Shown piece by piece: positions 8,906 to 17,702 of a stretch of DNA of 64,000 nucleotides (the stretch's first letter is position 1; the number at the start of each line of letters is the position of its first letter). The notes beneath the pieces were generated by a model, which made no database searches, was not told the origin of the DNA, and was given only the letters and a program-made list of their open reading frames with translations. Source of the stretch: Leptolyngbya sp. NIES-2104 (GTDB lineage Bacteria > Cyanobacteriota > Cyanobacteriia > Leptolyngbyales > Leptolyngbyaceae); contig NZ_BBWW01000001.1 in assembly GCF_001485215.1 (NCBI RefSeq), positions 3,410,001 to 3,474,000 on the forward strand. The letters are read 5' to 3'. The position numbers and the translations under genes are program-made.

Positions 8906-9319
8906 TCAAGCTGAGGATTGGACTTTCTGGATGATTGGTGGACGGAGAAAAATTTGCCCTTCAGATGAAGTGGGAATAAGGACAATTTGAGAAACGCGAT
9001 CAGTTCCAATCTGTTGAACTTGCCCCAGAAATTCTGAAGTTTCATCAATCAACTGTTCTACATCAATGCCGTGATAATCCGGCTGATAGTTGCTCAATCG
9101 ATTCAGTCCTTCACCCATCAAAATCACCGCTCCACGCCAGTTGTGATTCCCTAAGTGATACAATCCCACAGCAATCTGCAAAATTCCCTGATAAAAATTT
9201 TTGTCGAGCACTGGCGCTTCGATCCAAATCGCTTCTAACGTATCATGGCAAGCGTAAAAATCGCTTTGATTAAATTGATCAATGCCCTGCCAAAATTCTT
9301 CTGGGATCTCTGTATCCAT
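8906..9319 (-). CDS. DUF309 family protein
   Basis: The 137-residue protein matches the DUF309 family: an all-helical fold with the signature FYACHDTLEAIWIEA near residues 20-36 and NFYQGILQIAVGLYHLGNHNWRGA-type helices after it. The biochemical function of the family is unknown, although it is almost universal in cyanobacteria and is also found in plants. It has its own upstream region, which is occupied by repeat copy 2. No operon partner is evident. Confidence 0.85.
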   Translation of the reverse strand: MDTEIPEEFWQGIDQFNQSDFYACHDTLEAIWIEAPVLDKNFYQGILQIAVGLYHLGNHNWRGAVILMGEGLNRLSNYQPDYHGIDVEQLIDETSEFLGQVQQIGTDRVSQIVLIPTSSEGQIFLRPPIIQKVQSSA

Positions 9320-9333
9320 TCGTTTTTTTAAGA

Positions 9334-9536
9334 AAATGTTTGAAGATTTCTCGTTCGTCGCTGCATTCCGCCCTGAAATGAATTTCGGGCTAATCGACGC
9401 AAGTCCATTGAAATGGACTAAGAACTTGAATCTAGCTCTGAGTCTACTTCAGTAGACTTTCTCTCATTAGCCCGAAATTCATTTCAGGGCGGGAATCAAA
9501 CGAGAGCGAAGAGACTTTCTATACTTTGTAAAGCAT
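9334..9536 (-). repeat. Quadruple-palindrome intergenic repeat, copy 2 (type A, inverted)
   Basis: The core is at 9368-9493. It is the reverse complement of copy 1: AGTCCATTGAAATGGACT precedes AGTCTACTTCAGTAGACT, between the outer arms CCCTGAAATGAATTTCGGG and CCCGAAATTCATTTCAGGG. The right flank carries the conserved AACGAGAGCGAAGAGACTTT block seen in copy 4 and, in complement, in copy 1. The element ends within about four bases of the stop codon of the DUF58 gene at 9540, and begins about 15 bases before the DUF309 start. Confidence 0.9.
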
Positions 9537-9539
9537 TCT

Positions 9540-10667
9540 CTAAAGATTCTCTTGCAACTGAGCCTGCAACGATCGCGCTTTTTCCACAACGATCCCCGCA
9601 TTCATTGAACCTGTAGGCTTGCCTCCCCACAATACCCATCGGCTACCTGTTGGCAGTGTACCTAAGCTTTGTGAATTTTGAGTGAGCCAAACGATCGTTG
9701 CATCTGGCAAAGGTTGTGATTTCGATTCTTCATTCGCTTGAATTTCTGCCAGCGTTTCTAAAACCGTCTGCTGTCCCTGAATTAGTCCCGTTCCCGCTGT
9801 CCAAAGTTTCATCGTTAGCCTTTGACGATCGCCATAAAAATACAAAGATGCTGCCGTATTGACCGCTTCTTCAAACGCTTCTGGTTCCCACCTAGCAGCA
9901 CTGTCGATCGCGATCACAATCTCTTGCCCGCTGGTGAATGTTTCTAGTTCCCGTACCCGTAATTCTCCGTACCGGGCACTACTGCGCCAATGAATCATTC
10001 GCATGGGATCACCCCAACGGTACGGTCTAAGCGATCGAGTCATTCCTTCATTTGCGGCTTTTGCTCGTTGCGCTTGAAATTGCAGACTGTTTTGCTGTCC
10101 GAGTTGATCGATGAGCGGACAGCGCTGAAGCGGGAGAACTTTCGGATAAATAAGCGCGATCGCATTCACTGGAAACGTTTTACGACACCAAAACAATCCG
10201 AGCGGAGCCGCCGATCGCAGTTGAACCTCGTACCAGCGATAAATTCCCCGTCGCGTATCCGAATGCTGATAAACCCAGTAGTAGGCATTCTTCGGATTGA
10301 TCATCTCAACGATTCGCTGGGCAGGCGATCCGAGGACTGAAGGAATGCGATCGTCCGCTTGAATCAGCGTTTTACGTTGACGGGTTGAATTTTGGATCAA
10401 AAGCTCGATCGTTAACGGATCTCCCGCGCTAATCGGTTGAATCGGGCGACGAGTTACGGTTAATCCTTTCAGAGATTGGTGTGAGAGAAAAGCAGCGATC
10501 GTCATCAGTGCAAAAACGACTCCACTCATCACGTACAGCCAGCCCGACATCGAATTCGTCGCAGCTAGAAAGAAGAAGATACCCATCGCACCGAGTAGCC
10601 AACCGCTATAAGCCGGATTTATCCAGTGAGATTCAAGCCAATCCGTAATTCGGGTAACAGTACGCAT
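9540..10667 (-). CDS. DUF58 domain protein
   Basis: The 375-residue protein has two transmembrane helices near the N-terminus (about 18-60), an extracytoplasmic beta-rich region, and the DUF58 signature around residues 205-235 (PYRWGDPMRMIHWRSSAR), followed by a von Willebrand A-like segment (IVIAIDSAARW). DUF58 proteins are often encoded next to MoxR ATPases and are thought to act in assembly or maturation of other proteins. No MoxR gene is visible here. The stop codon abuts repeat copy 2, and the gene is divergent from the pilT-like gene. Confidence 0.85.
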   Translation of the reverse strand: MRTVTRITDWLESHWINPAYSGWLLGAMGIFFFLAATNSMSGWLYVMSGVVFALMTIAAFLSHQSLKGLTVTRRPIQPISAGDPLTIELLIQNSTRQRKTLIQADDRIPSVLGSPAQRIVEMINPKNAYYWVYQHSDTRRGIYRWYEVQLRSAAPLGLFWCRKTFPVNAIALIYPKVLPLQRCPLIDQLGQQNSLQFQAQRAKAANEGMTRSLRPYRWGDPMRMIHWRSSARYGELRVRELETFTSGQEIVIAIDSAARWEPEAFEEAVNTAASLYFYGDRQRLTMKLWTAGTGLIQGQQTVLETLAEIQANEESKSQPLPDATIVWLTQNSQSLGTLPTGSRWVLWGGKPTGSMNAGIVVEKARSLQAQLQENL

Positions 10668-10837
10668 AAACTGTAAAAGCTTTACAAAGAAGTGTCATTT
10701 CAGAATGCACCAGACTGTACCGAGACGGAACCACTGAGATCAAGCACTTCAGTAGATTTTAGCAAGTGCGATCACACCGTCCGTGATTTACGCATCCGCA
10801 AATTTTTTGCAAATCTTGAATGTCAGCATTTATACGA

Positions 10838-10871
10838 TCCAGATTTTCCGCTACAGTCGTGAAAATCTGGA
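10838..10871 (+). promoter_or_regulatory. Stem-loop in the leader of the pilT-like gene
   Basis: TCCAGATTTTC (10838-10848) pairs perfectly with GAAAATCTGGA (10861-10871) across a 12-base loop, and a second small hairpin (AGTAC/GTACT) follows directly. There is no T-run, so this is not a simple terminator. It lies 85 bp before the pilT-like start and could be a 5' UTR structure or a protein-binding inverted repeat. Confidence 0.45.
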
Positions 10872-10955
10872 GTACTGTTCACCTGTACTTCTCCCAGTGC
10901 CCCCGCGTCGATTTGCCCATTCTTCACGATTCTGGTGCTAATGGAAGCCTGAGCT

Positions 10956-12194
10956 ATGACCCAAGTAAATCTTTCTGACGAGTCGGTTCAATCCCGTCCT
11001 GTGGTTGCGCCTCCTCCTCCCCCTGTTGCGATCGGATCAAAGCGTCCACCGATGCGATCGACTTCACCTTCGATCACGATCCGACAGTTGGTAAAGGATG
11101 CGTACGCGAAACAGGCATCGGATATTCATCTGCGAGTGGGGGAACCTGCCCGTTACCGAATTCGCGGACAGATGATTCGTCAGTCTCAGCCTGCAATTAC
11201 CCCGGAAATGTTCGAGCATTTTCTAGTAGAAGTGCTGACACCTGAACAACGCGATCGCTTTCAAGCCGAAAAAGAACTCGACACGGCAATCTACTATCCG
11301 GGGTTCCTTCGCTGCCGAGTAAACTGTTTCGAGAGTTTGACTGGAGGCGCGATCGTATTACGCCTAATTTCTCTAGAAGTTCCAACCATCGATCGATTGG
11401 GATTGCCATCGGTGCTGAAACATCTCGTGAGTCATCAGCAAGGATTGATTCTCGTAACGGGTCCGACGGGATCAGGAAAATCGACCTCGATCGCTGCGAT
11501 GATTCGTCATCTGAATGAAACCGATCAGCGGCATATTGTCACGATCGAAGATCCGATCGAGTATGTTCATACCTCGCAGAATTGTTTGATCAGTCAACGG
11601 GAAGTTGGGTTACATACGCATGAATTCCAGCAAGCTTTGAGGGCAGTATTGCGGGAAGATCCGGACGTGATTCTGATCGGGGAAATGCGCGATCGAACGA
11701 CGATCGATACTGCTTTGAAAGCTGCACAAACCGGACATTTGGTATTAGGAACCCTGCACACAAAAGGTGCAATTTCAACGATCAATCGCTTGTTAAACAT
11801 CTACAGTCCAGATGAACAGCCAGCGATGAGAATTCAGATTTTAGAATCTTTGATTTCAGTTGTTTCTCAACAGCTACTGCCGACTACAGATGGACGTAGA
11901 ACCGCAGTACATGAGATTTTAATCAACACACCTGCAATGCAAGATTACCTATTAAAAGGAAGTGAAACCGATGCGTTCCAGTTGATGGAAACGGATGCAA
12001 ATGAAGGAATGCAGGTGATGAATCAAGCACTGTGTGAATTGATTCTGTTGGGTCGAATCACGCCAGAAGACGCGGTGAAGGCTTCTCCTGATATGGGTGA
12101 TCTTCGTCGTCGTGTGCGAAATGAAGGATACGATCCAGGACGCTCTTCAAATCGTGAATTCGATCCTTCTGCAAGAGACTACCGCCCAAGTTAA
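10956..12194 (+). CDS. PilT-family type IV pilus retraction-type ATPase
   Basis: The 412-residue protein is a GspE/PilT-type hexameric secretion ATPase. It has a Pro-rich N-terminal extension (about 1-45), the PilT N-domain (KQASDIHLRVGEPARYRIRG), Walker A (GPTGSGKST), the Asp box (TIEDPIEYVH), Walker B (VILIGEMRD) and the His box (GHLVLGTLHT). PilT retracts type IV pili for twitching motility. The conserved PilT motif AIRNLIRE is not preserved; the equivalent position reads AMQDYLLKG. This may be one of the additional PilT paralogues that cyanobacteria carry, with a modified role. No other pilus gene is adjacent. Confidence 0.85.
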   Translation: MTQVNLSDESVQSRPVVAPPPPPVAIGSKRPPMRSTSPSITIRQLVKDAYAKQASDIHLRVGEPARYRIRGQMIRQSQPAITPEMFEHFLVEVLTPEQRDRFQAEKELDTAIYYPGFLRCRVNCFESLTGGAIVLRLISLEVPTIDRLGLPSVLKHLVSHQQGLILVTGPTGSGKSTSIAAMIRHLNETDQRHIVTIEDPIEYVHTSQNCLISQREVGLHTHEFQQALRAVLREDPDVILIGEMRDRTTIDTALKAAQTGHLVLGTLHTKGAISTINRLLNIYSPDEQPAMRIQILESLISVVSQQLLPTTDGRRTAVHEILINTPAMQDYLLKGSETDAFQLMETDANEGMQVMNQALCELILLGRITPEDAVKASPDMGDLRRRVRNEGYDPGRSSNREFDPSARDYRPS

Positions 12195-12233
12195 CTCTCT
12201 AGATAAGCTGCATTCGCTCAGAGTAGATGCAGC

Positions 12234-13379
12234 TTATCTGTTAAATTTCTCGATCGCATTCACCAACAAATCAATCTCATCCTCCGTCGTAAAGTAATGC
12301 ACACAAGCCCGAACACAATTCGGATTCAGAATCACTCGCAAAAAGATACTTTGTTCTTCCAAAGATTGCACCAACGGAACGTGTTTCCCATTCTCTAACT
12401 GAAACGCAACTAATCCTGCTTCTGGAGCCGATCGCTTTAAGCATTTCAAATTCGACAATTGAGTCAATCGCTCCCACAAATAAGCACTCCGATCGCAAAT
12501 CATTCGATACCGTTTCTCAGGATCGGGTGCGTGAAATGCGATCGCGCTTCTCAAAGCCGAATACAGCGGAATCGCAGAAGTCGCAATCTCATAGCGGCGA
12601 CCATCCGACTGAAAGCGCTCAGGGTTTCCAGTTGCATCTGTAATCACACTGCGCCAACCGATGAACGTTGGATTTAGACTTTCTCGCGCTTCAGGACGAA
12701 CATACAGCCCGCCCACACCCGCAGCACCGCACCACCATTTATGACCTGTAAACGCATAGAAATCAGCTTCCAATTCTGTCAAATTTAGCGGTAACACTCC
12801 GATCGATTGAGCCGCATCCACAAGAACTTGCACCGATCGAGCATGGCAAACCTCAACCATTTCCCTGAGCGGTAACACTTGTCCCGTATTCCAAAGAATG
12901 TGACTTACTACAAATAAACGAGTATTTGGTTTGAGAGACTGTTCGACGATCGCGATCGGATCACCCGAATTCAAAGTGTCCAATAACGGACAAATCGAAA
13001 CTTCTAAATCAAATCGGCGCCGAAGTTCTCGAACTGCCGCCACAATTCCTTGATGTTCACAATCGCTGATCAAAATGTGATCACCATCTTTCCAATCAAT
13101 TCCCCAGAGCGCGATATTACATCCGACCGAGACATCTTCGGTGAGCGTGATTGTATCTGAAGTAGTTCTTAGTTCTTTCGCGATCGCACTTCGCGTTAGA
13201 TTCCCTTCTTCGACAATCCAAGCATTTGCCGCACTCGAAAAGGGTCCAAGTTCCTGAAAGCGATCGTGCGCCTCATGTAAAGCAGCGATCGCCGATCGCG
13301 GCATCGGTCCCTGTCCGCCATAGTTAAAATAAGTCTTACCTTTCAGAAATGGAAATTCATTGCGGTGCTGTTCGAGCAT
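12234..13379 (-). CDS. L-cysteine/cystine C-S lyase-like PLP enzyme
   Basis: The 381-residue protein is a class V aminotransferase-fold enzyme. The PLP lysine sits in FTGHKWW, the Schiff-base Asp/Gln region reads VLVDAAQSIG, and His-containing DCEHQGI is conserved. The opening (FPFLKGKTYFNYGGQG), LWNTGQVLPL and the ending IxLRVIxxPxCxRAC follow closely the Synechocystis cystine lyase (C-DES), which splits cystine to pyruvate, ammonia and a persulfide that can feed Fe-S cluster assembly. A SufS-type desulfurase is the alternative, but the active-site cysteine loop of SufS is not evident. The gene lies downstream of an NCS2 permease but is separated from it by a terminator. Confidence 0.82.
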   Translation of the reverse strand: MLEQHRNEFPFLKGKTYFNYGGQGPMPRSAIAALHEAHDRFQELGPFSSAANAWIVEEGNLTRSAIAKELRTTSDTITLTEDVSVGCNIALWGIDWKDGDHILISDCEHQGIVAAVRELRRRFDLEVSICPLLDTLNSGDPIAIVEQSLKPNTRLFVVSHILWNTGQVLPLREMVEVCHARSVQVLVDAAQSIGVLPLNLTELEADFYAFTGHKWWCGAAGVGGLYVRPEARESLNPTFIGWRSVITDATGNPERFQSDGRRYEIATSAIPLYSALRSAIAFHAPDPEKRYRMICDRSAYLWERLTQLSNLKCLKRSAPEAGLVAFQLENGKHVPLVQSLEEQSIFLRVILNPNCVRACVHYFTTEDEIDLLVNAIEKFNR

Positions 13380-13409
13380 AAAGAAACGCGATCGAGTGCC
13401 TCCTCAAAA

Positions 13410-13440
13410 TAACAAAAGGGGGCAACGATTCGCGCCCCCT
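13410..13440 (-). terminator. Intrinsic terminator of the NCS2 permease gene
   Basis: Read on the minus strand, GGGGGC (complement of 13434-13439) pairs with GCCCCC (complement of 13418-13423) and is followed by a TTTTGTTATTTT tract. It lies 24 bp beyond the permease stop codon and about 30 bp before the cystine lyase start, so it should uncouple the two genes. Confidence 0.8.
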
Positions 13441-13463
13441 GCCGATTCGGTTTTGTTCACACT

Positions 13464-14909
13464 CTATGCGGGATCTACAATTTCCTCTTCCACAGGCAAT
13501 TCTTTCGGAGAAGTAGGCGGTGATTGAGGCAGCAACCAACTCAATAAAATCGCAGTCAATCCACCGGTTGAAGTTGCAGAGGCAAAAACATTTTTGATCA
13601 CATCTGGCTTACCCACAAATAGTTCAGGCACAAACGCCGCTCCTAAACCCATTGCCAGCGAGACGGCGATAATGATCGTTGCCCGTCGATCGAGCGGTTC
13701 TTCTGAAACAATTTTAATTCCAGCAACGGCGATCGAGCCAAACATCACCGTCGTCGCGCCACCCAAAACAGGCTGAGGAATTGCCTGAAAAATTCCCCCA
13801 ATCAGCGGCAAAAGTCCCAACAGCGCGAGAATGCCTGAGATATAAAATCCGACATAGCGACTTCCCACCCCCGTCATCTGAATCACACCTGTGTTTTGAC
13901 TAAAAGTGGTAATCGGGAATGTATTTAGCATTGCTGCCAAAGACGAATTTAAACCATCCGCTAACACACCCGCTTTAATTCGACGGAAGTAAGTGCCGCC
14001 TCGAATCGGCTCTCCAGACACCATCGAAGTCGCCGTTAAATCTCCCACCGATTCGATCGCAGTTAACGGAAACAGAATCAAGAACGGAATCAACGCCGTA
14101 AAATCGAAGCTCATTCCATACTTGAAGGGTTGCGGCAAGGTCACGAGCGGTAACTGGCTCAGGGTGCTGAAGTTCACCATGCCCATAAACGCGCCTGCAA
14201 TGTATCCCACAGCAAGACCCACCGCGATCGCGCTCATCCGAATCATTTGATTCTTCGATAGTGTCAGCAAAATCACAATCAAGAACACACCAAAACCAAG
14301 CGCCAAGTTTTGCGGATTAGCGAACGTTTTATTTGCGATCGCCGCTCGTCCCCCCGCCATACTAATAATTCCGGTCTGAATCAAGCTCAACCCGATTAGC
14401 ATCACCAGCGTTCCAGATACGATCGGAGTCACAATCTTACTGAGCAAGTGCAGAAAACGACTCAGAATCACGTTCATAAACGCCCCGAAAAAGCACACCC
14501 CAAAAATGAGTGCTAGTGCTTGCTGAGGAGTTCGACCGCCCTGAATCGCCGTTAGTCCAACGCCTAGAATCGAGCCTAAAAACGCAAAGCTTGTTCCTTG
14601 TAAACTCAACAATCCAGACCCGACCGGACCAAACGTTTTACATTGAATAAAAGTACAAACTCCCGATGCAAACAGCGACATACTAATCAGGTAGCTTGTA
14701 TCCGCAGGTGGTAGTCCCAAGTTTGTACAAATAATCAAGGGCGGTGTCACGATCCCCACAAACGAAGCCAAAACGTGCTGAATCGCCACAAAGATCGATT
14801 CCATTACAGGAGGACGATCGTACAATCCATAAATCAGTTCTGAAGGTCGTTGGACTTGCTCGGCGGCTTCTAACTCCGCCAAATCGGACGCTTGTTTCTG
14901 CTGAACCAT
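13464..14909 (-). CDS. NCS2-family nucleobase permease (xanthine/uracil type)
   Basis: The 481-residue membrane protein has about 14 hydrophobic segments and typical NCS2 signatures: QHVLASFVGIVTPPLI near residue 43, the TM8 Glu motif FLILFPLTAIESVGDLTATSM (about 275-295) and the TM10 segment NTFPITTFSQNTGVIQMTGV (about 333-352). It should import a purine or pyrimidine base with protons. The TFSQNTG motif is the xanthine/uric acid-type form, which favours a purine substrate. It is transcribed divergently from a nuclease gene, with a CTGTATACAG palindrome in between. Confidence 0.85.
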   Translation of the reverse strand: MVQQKQASDLAELEAAEQVQRPSELIYGLYDRPPVMESIFVAIQHVLASFVGIVTPPLIICTNLGLPPADTSYLISMSLFASGVCTFIQCKTFGPVGSGLLSLQGTSFAFLGSILGVGLTAIQGGRTPQQALALIFGVCFFGAFMNVILSRFLHLLSKIVTPIVSGTLVMLIGLSLIQTGIISMAGGRAAIANKTFANPQNLALGFGVFLIVILLTLSKNQMIRMSAIAVGLAVGYIAGAFMGMVNFSTLSQLPLVTLPQPFKYGMSFDFTALIPFLILFPLTAIESVGDLTATSMVSGEPIRGGTYFRRIKAGVLADGLNSSLAAMLNTFPITTFSQNTGVIQMTGVGSRYVGFYISGILALLGLLPLIGGIFQAIPQPVLGGATTVMFGSIAVAGIKIVSEEPLDRRATIIIAVSLAMGLGAAFVPELFVGKPDVIKNVFASATSTGGLTAILLSWLLPQSPPTSPKELPVEEEIVDPA

Positions 14910-15243
14910 CTTCGTTACAACCTTGTATCTTTACAATTCGTTCCACCAGGTAAAACAGGGAGCGGCTCATCGTCTGATTTGAGCGACGCTGTGAGTTCAG
15001 ACGCAATATTACTCAAATCCGCAAAATCGAAGAAAGTGAAAGTATTCTGTATACAGTAGTGGTTCGGCAGATCTTAAAACTGTGACTTAATTTACACTTA
15101 AGCTTCTATTTATTTCGGATTGCTACGATGAGTAGGATCGAATTCAACATTGTTAATCGATCGTAATTTTCGATTTAGAATGAGACAGATTCGATACGTC
15201 TGATTGATGCCGCAGTCCGCCTAATTTTTGTTAAGTTGAAGGC
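14910..15243. promoter_or_regulatory. Divergent promoter region with a CTGTATACAG palindrome
   Basis: This 334 bp region separates the divergent permease and nuclease genes. The only outstanding motif is a perfect 10-bp palindrome, CTGTATACAG, at 15047-15056, about 140 bp from the permease start and 190 bp from the nuclease start. It could be an operator. No RNA gene or reading frame is convincing. Confidence 0.4.
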
Positions 15244-16734
15244 ATGATACTTACTGCTGATCTGCTGCTGAACTATCAACGCTGTAGTCGTCGGGCTTTT
15301 CTCGATCGATACGGGGATGCGGAACAAAAAGATCCCCCAAACGATTACCTGTTAAAGCTGATACAAGATAGTGCAGAAAATCGGCGGCAAGTGTTAGCAG
15401 ACCAAGACCATCGCGCCCCTTCGTATAAGTCAGGCGATTGGCAGCGAGGCGCAGAAGAAACGTTAAGACTCATGCAGGCGGGAGTCGATCGAATTTATCA
15501 GCCTGTTTTAATCACCGAGGAAGAGAGCGTTACTCTCATCGCCAATCCTGACTTACTGATTAGACAGCCTGGTCAATCGATTTTTGGCGATTGGATTTAT
15601 ATTCCTTATGACATCAAATTGAGTAAGCGTCCAAAGCAGGAATATCAGATTGTCGTAGCTTACTTTGCCAAGGTGTTAGCGGCGGTACAGGGAGCTTGGG
15701 TCGAAGAAGCCTGGTTAGTTTTGAAAGAGCGCGGTGAGTTTGAGGTGGATTTGTGGGAAACAGTCCCACGCATGGAAGCGATTCTTTCAAGTTGTATTGA
15801 TAGTTTGAAACACCGACAGGAACCGGAAGTGTTTATCTCTCGCAGTCGGTGTAGTTTGTGTCACTGGTTTAGTCACTGTTATGCGATCGCGAAATCCGAA
15901 AATCACCTTTCTCTACTTCCCGGTGTGACTCAATCCCGATATGTTCAACTGCAAGCCCTGAATTTAACGACTCTAGAAGCTCTCGCCGAAACGCCTCCTG
16001 CTCGACTCGAACCGATTCCCGGATTTGGCAGCGAAACGGCACATAAAATTGTAAGACAAGCTCGATCGACGTTGCAGAATGCCGCTCTTCTGGGTGAAAG
16101 TTTAGCAGCGCATACGATGGGAAAACGACCCTTCCGAATGCCTGAGATTCCCACAGCAGCGATCGAGATCTATTTCGATATCGAAGCAGAACCGAGTTTG
16201 AACCTGGTTTATTTACATGGAATATTGGTTGTCGATCGAATAAATCAAACCGAAACCTTCCACCCCTTGCTGGCAGAAACCCCCGAAGAAGAAGCGATAG
16301 TGTGGCAAAAATTGATTGACTTACTGTGGGCGTATCCGACTGCGCCCATTTTTCATTTTTGCCCCTATGAACTGCAAACTGTAGAACGCCTTGGAAAATT
16401 ATTTGAGACTCCCGATGAATTAGTAAAACCTTTGCTGTCGCGATTTGTTGATTTGCATGATTGTGTGACTCAAACAGTTACTTTGCCTGTCGAAAGTTAT
16501 GCTCTGAAACATATCGCTCGCTGGGTCGGTTTTGATTGGCGCGATTCGAGTGCGAATGGAGCGCAATCGATTTACTGGTACGCTCAGTGGTTAGCAACAG
16601 GCGATCGCAGTTACTTAGACTCGATCGTGATCTACAACGAGGATGATTGTCGGGCAACCTATCAAGTGAAAGAATGGTTGGTGAATTTCCTGGATCAGGC
16701 AATCGCCCACAATGAGTTGGGTTATGCAGTCTAA
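15244..16734 (+). CDS. TM0106-family RecB-like nuclease with RNase H-like C-terminal domain
   Basis: The 496-residue protein joins two nuclease-like halves. The N-terminal half (about 1-220) resembles a RecB/Cas4 PD-(D/E)XK domain (NPDLLI, then YDIKLSK with the catalytic Asp-x-Lys). It has cysteines that could hold an Fe-S cluster: one near residue 14 (YQRCSRR) and three in RCSLCHWFSHC at about 200-210. A helix-hairpin-helix-like stretch (LEPIPGFGSETA) follows. The C-terminal half (about 300-485) is an RNase H-like/YprB exonuclease (IYFDIEAE, FHFCPYELQ, IYNEDDCRATY). A DNA repair or processing role is inferred. The ATG of the next gene overlaps its stop. Confidence 0.85.
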   Translation: MILTADLLLNYQRCSRRAFLDRYGDAEQKDPPNDYLLKLIQDSAENRRQVLADQDHRAPSYKSGDWQRGAEETLRLMQAGVDRIYQPVLITEEESVTLIANPDLLIRQPGQSIFGDWIYIPYDIKLSKRPKQEYQIVVAYFAKVLAAVQGAWVEEAWLVLKERGEFEVDLWETVPRMEAILSSCIDSLKHRQEPEVFISRSRCSLCHWFSHCYAIAKSENHLSLLPGVTQSRYVQLQALNLTTLEALAETPPARLEPIPGFGSETAHKIVRQARSTLQNAALLGESLAAHTMGKRPFRMPEIPTAAIEIYFDIEAEPSLNLVYLHGILVVDRINQTETFHPLLAETPEEEAIVWQKLIDLLWAYPTAPIFHFCPYELQTVERLGKLFETPDELVKPLLSRFVDLHDCVTQTVTLPVESYALKHIARWVGFDWRDSSANGAQSIYWYAQWLATGDRSYLDSIVIYNEDDCRATYQVKEWLVNFLDQAIAHNELGYAV

Positions 16735-17510
16735 TGACAAAGCTCGATCGCATTCTGATTTATCCAATCAAGTCTCTCGATGCTGTCTCGGTCAATCAAG
16801 CGAAGATTCTTCCGGGTGGATCTCTAGAGCACGATCGAGAATTCTGCATTGTCGATGAAAACGGGACTTGGGTAAACGGCAAACGAACGGCAAGAATTCA
16901 TCAGATTCGATCGCAGTTCGATCTAAAAACGCGAATCGTCACGCTGTCGGTTCAGAATGATCAACCCGTCAGTTTCCATCTTGATCACGGTCGGAGCGGG
17001 ATTGAAGGCTGGCTGAGTAATTATTTTGGGTTTCGAGTCTTTCTCAAACAAGATCTGAACACAGGATTTCCAGATGATCCGGTTTCTCCAGGACCAACAT
17101 TAGTGAGTGTGGCAACGTTAGAGAAAGCGGCTTCTTGGTTTGAGGGAGTCACAGTTGAGAGTTTGCGATCGCGTCTCCGCTCGAATTTAGAACTTTCCGA
17201 AGTTCCCGCATTTTGGGAAGAGCAACTTTATTCAGCCGATGGAAGCCCGATCGCGTTTCAAATCGGGGAAGTTCAGATTCAAGGAATCAATCCTTGTGCA
17301 AGATGTGTCGTTCCGACTCGTGATGCAATTTCGGGCGATCGCTATCCACAGTTTCAGAAAGTATTCCTTGCTCAACGCAAAAAAGAATTACCCGATTGGG
17401 CAGCAAAAGAGCGATTCGATCATTACTACCGCATGGCAGTCAATACTCGAATCGCTCCTTCTGAATCTGGAAAGGTTCTCAAAGTTGGCGATACCTTGGA
17501 AGGTATTTGA
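16734..17510 (+). CDS. MOSC domain protein
   Basis: The 258-residue protein has an N-terminal MOSC beta-barrel domain (ILIYPIKSLDAVSVNQA, about 5-110) and a C-terminal MOSC domain with the conserved cysteine in INPCARCVVPTRD (about residue 190). MOSC proteins carry sulfur or molybdenum-cofactor ligands; relatives include mitochondrial amidoxime-reducing component and the YcbX family. The substrate here is unknown. Its ATG overlaps the TAA of the nuclease gene (TAATG), so the two are translationally coupled. Repeat copy 3 begins at its stop codon. Confidence 0.85.
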   Translation: MTKLDRILIYPIKSLDAVSVNQAKILPGGSLEHDREFCIVDENGTWVNGKRTARIHQIRSQFDLKTRIVTLSVQNDQPVSFHLDHGRSGIEGWLSNYFGFRVFLKQDLNTGFPDDPVSPGPTLVSVATLEKAASWFEGVTVESLRSRLRSNLELSEVPAFWEEQLYSADGSPIAFQIGEVQIQGINPCARCVVPTRDAISGDRYPQFQKVFLAQRKKELPDWAAKERFDHYYRMAVNTRIAPSESGKVLKVGDTLEGI

Positions 17511-17685
17511 AGATTCGTCGCTTTCCGCATGACCCGCCCCGGAATGGAATTCGGGGCTAACGGTGCGAAGTCCCTTCAGGACTCAAAACCATATCGCGCC
17601 TTCTCTTCAGTCCCCTTCAGTGGACTTCGTTCGATTAGCCCCGAATTCTATTCCGGGGCGAGACTGAATCGAAGCGAAAAGACTC
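17507..17685. repeat. Quadruple-palindrome intergenic repeat, copy 3 (type B)
   Basis: The core at 17533-17660 has the GC-rich form of the arms: CCCCGGAATGGAATTCGGGG at the left and CCCCGAATTCTATTCCGGGG at the right. Between them are AGTCCCTTCAGGACT and AGTCCCCTTCAGTGGACT. It fills the space between two convergent genes, overlapping the MOSC stop codon and ending 18 bp from the stop of the next gene on the opposite strand, the position of a bidirectional terminator. Confidence 0.9.
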
Positions 17686-17702
17686 GTAAAACTGACGTTT
17701 CT

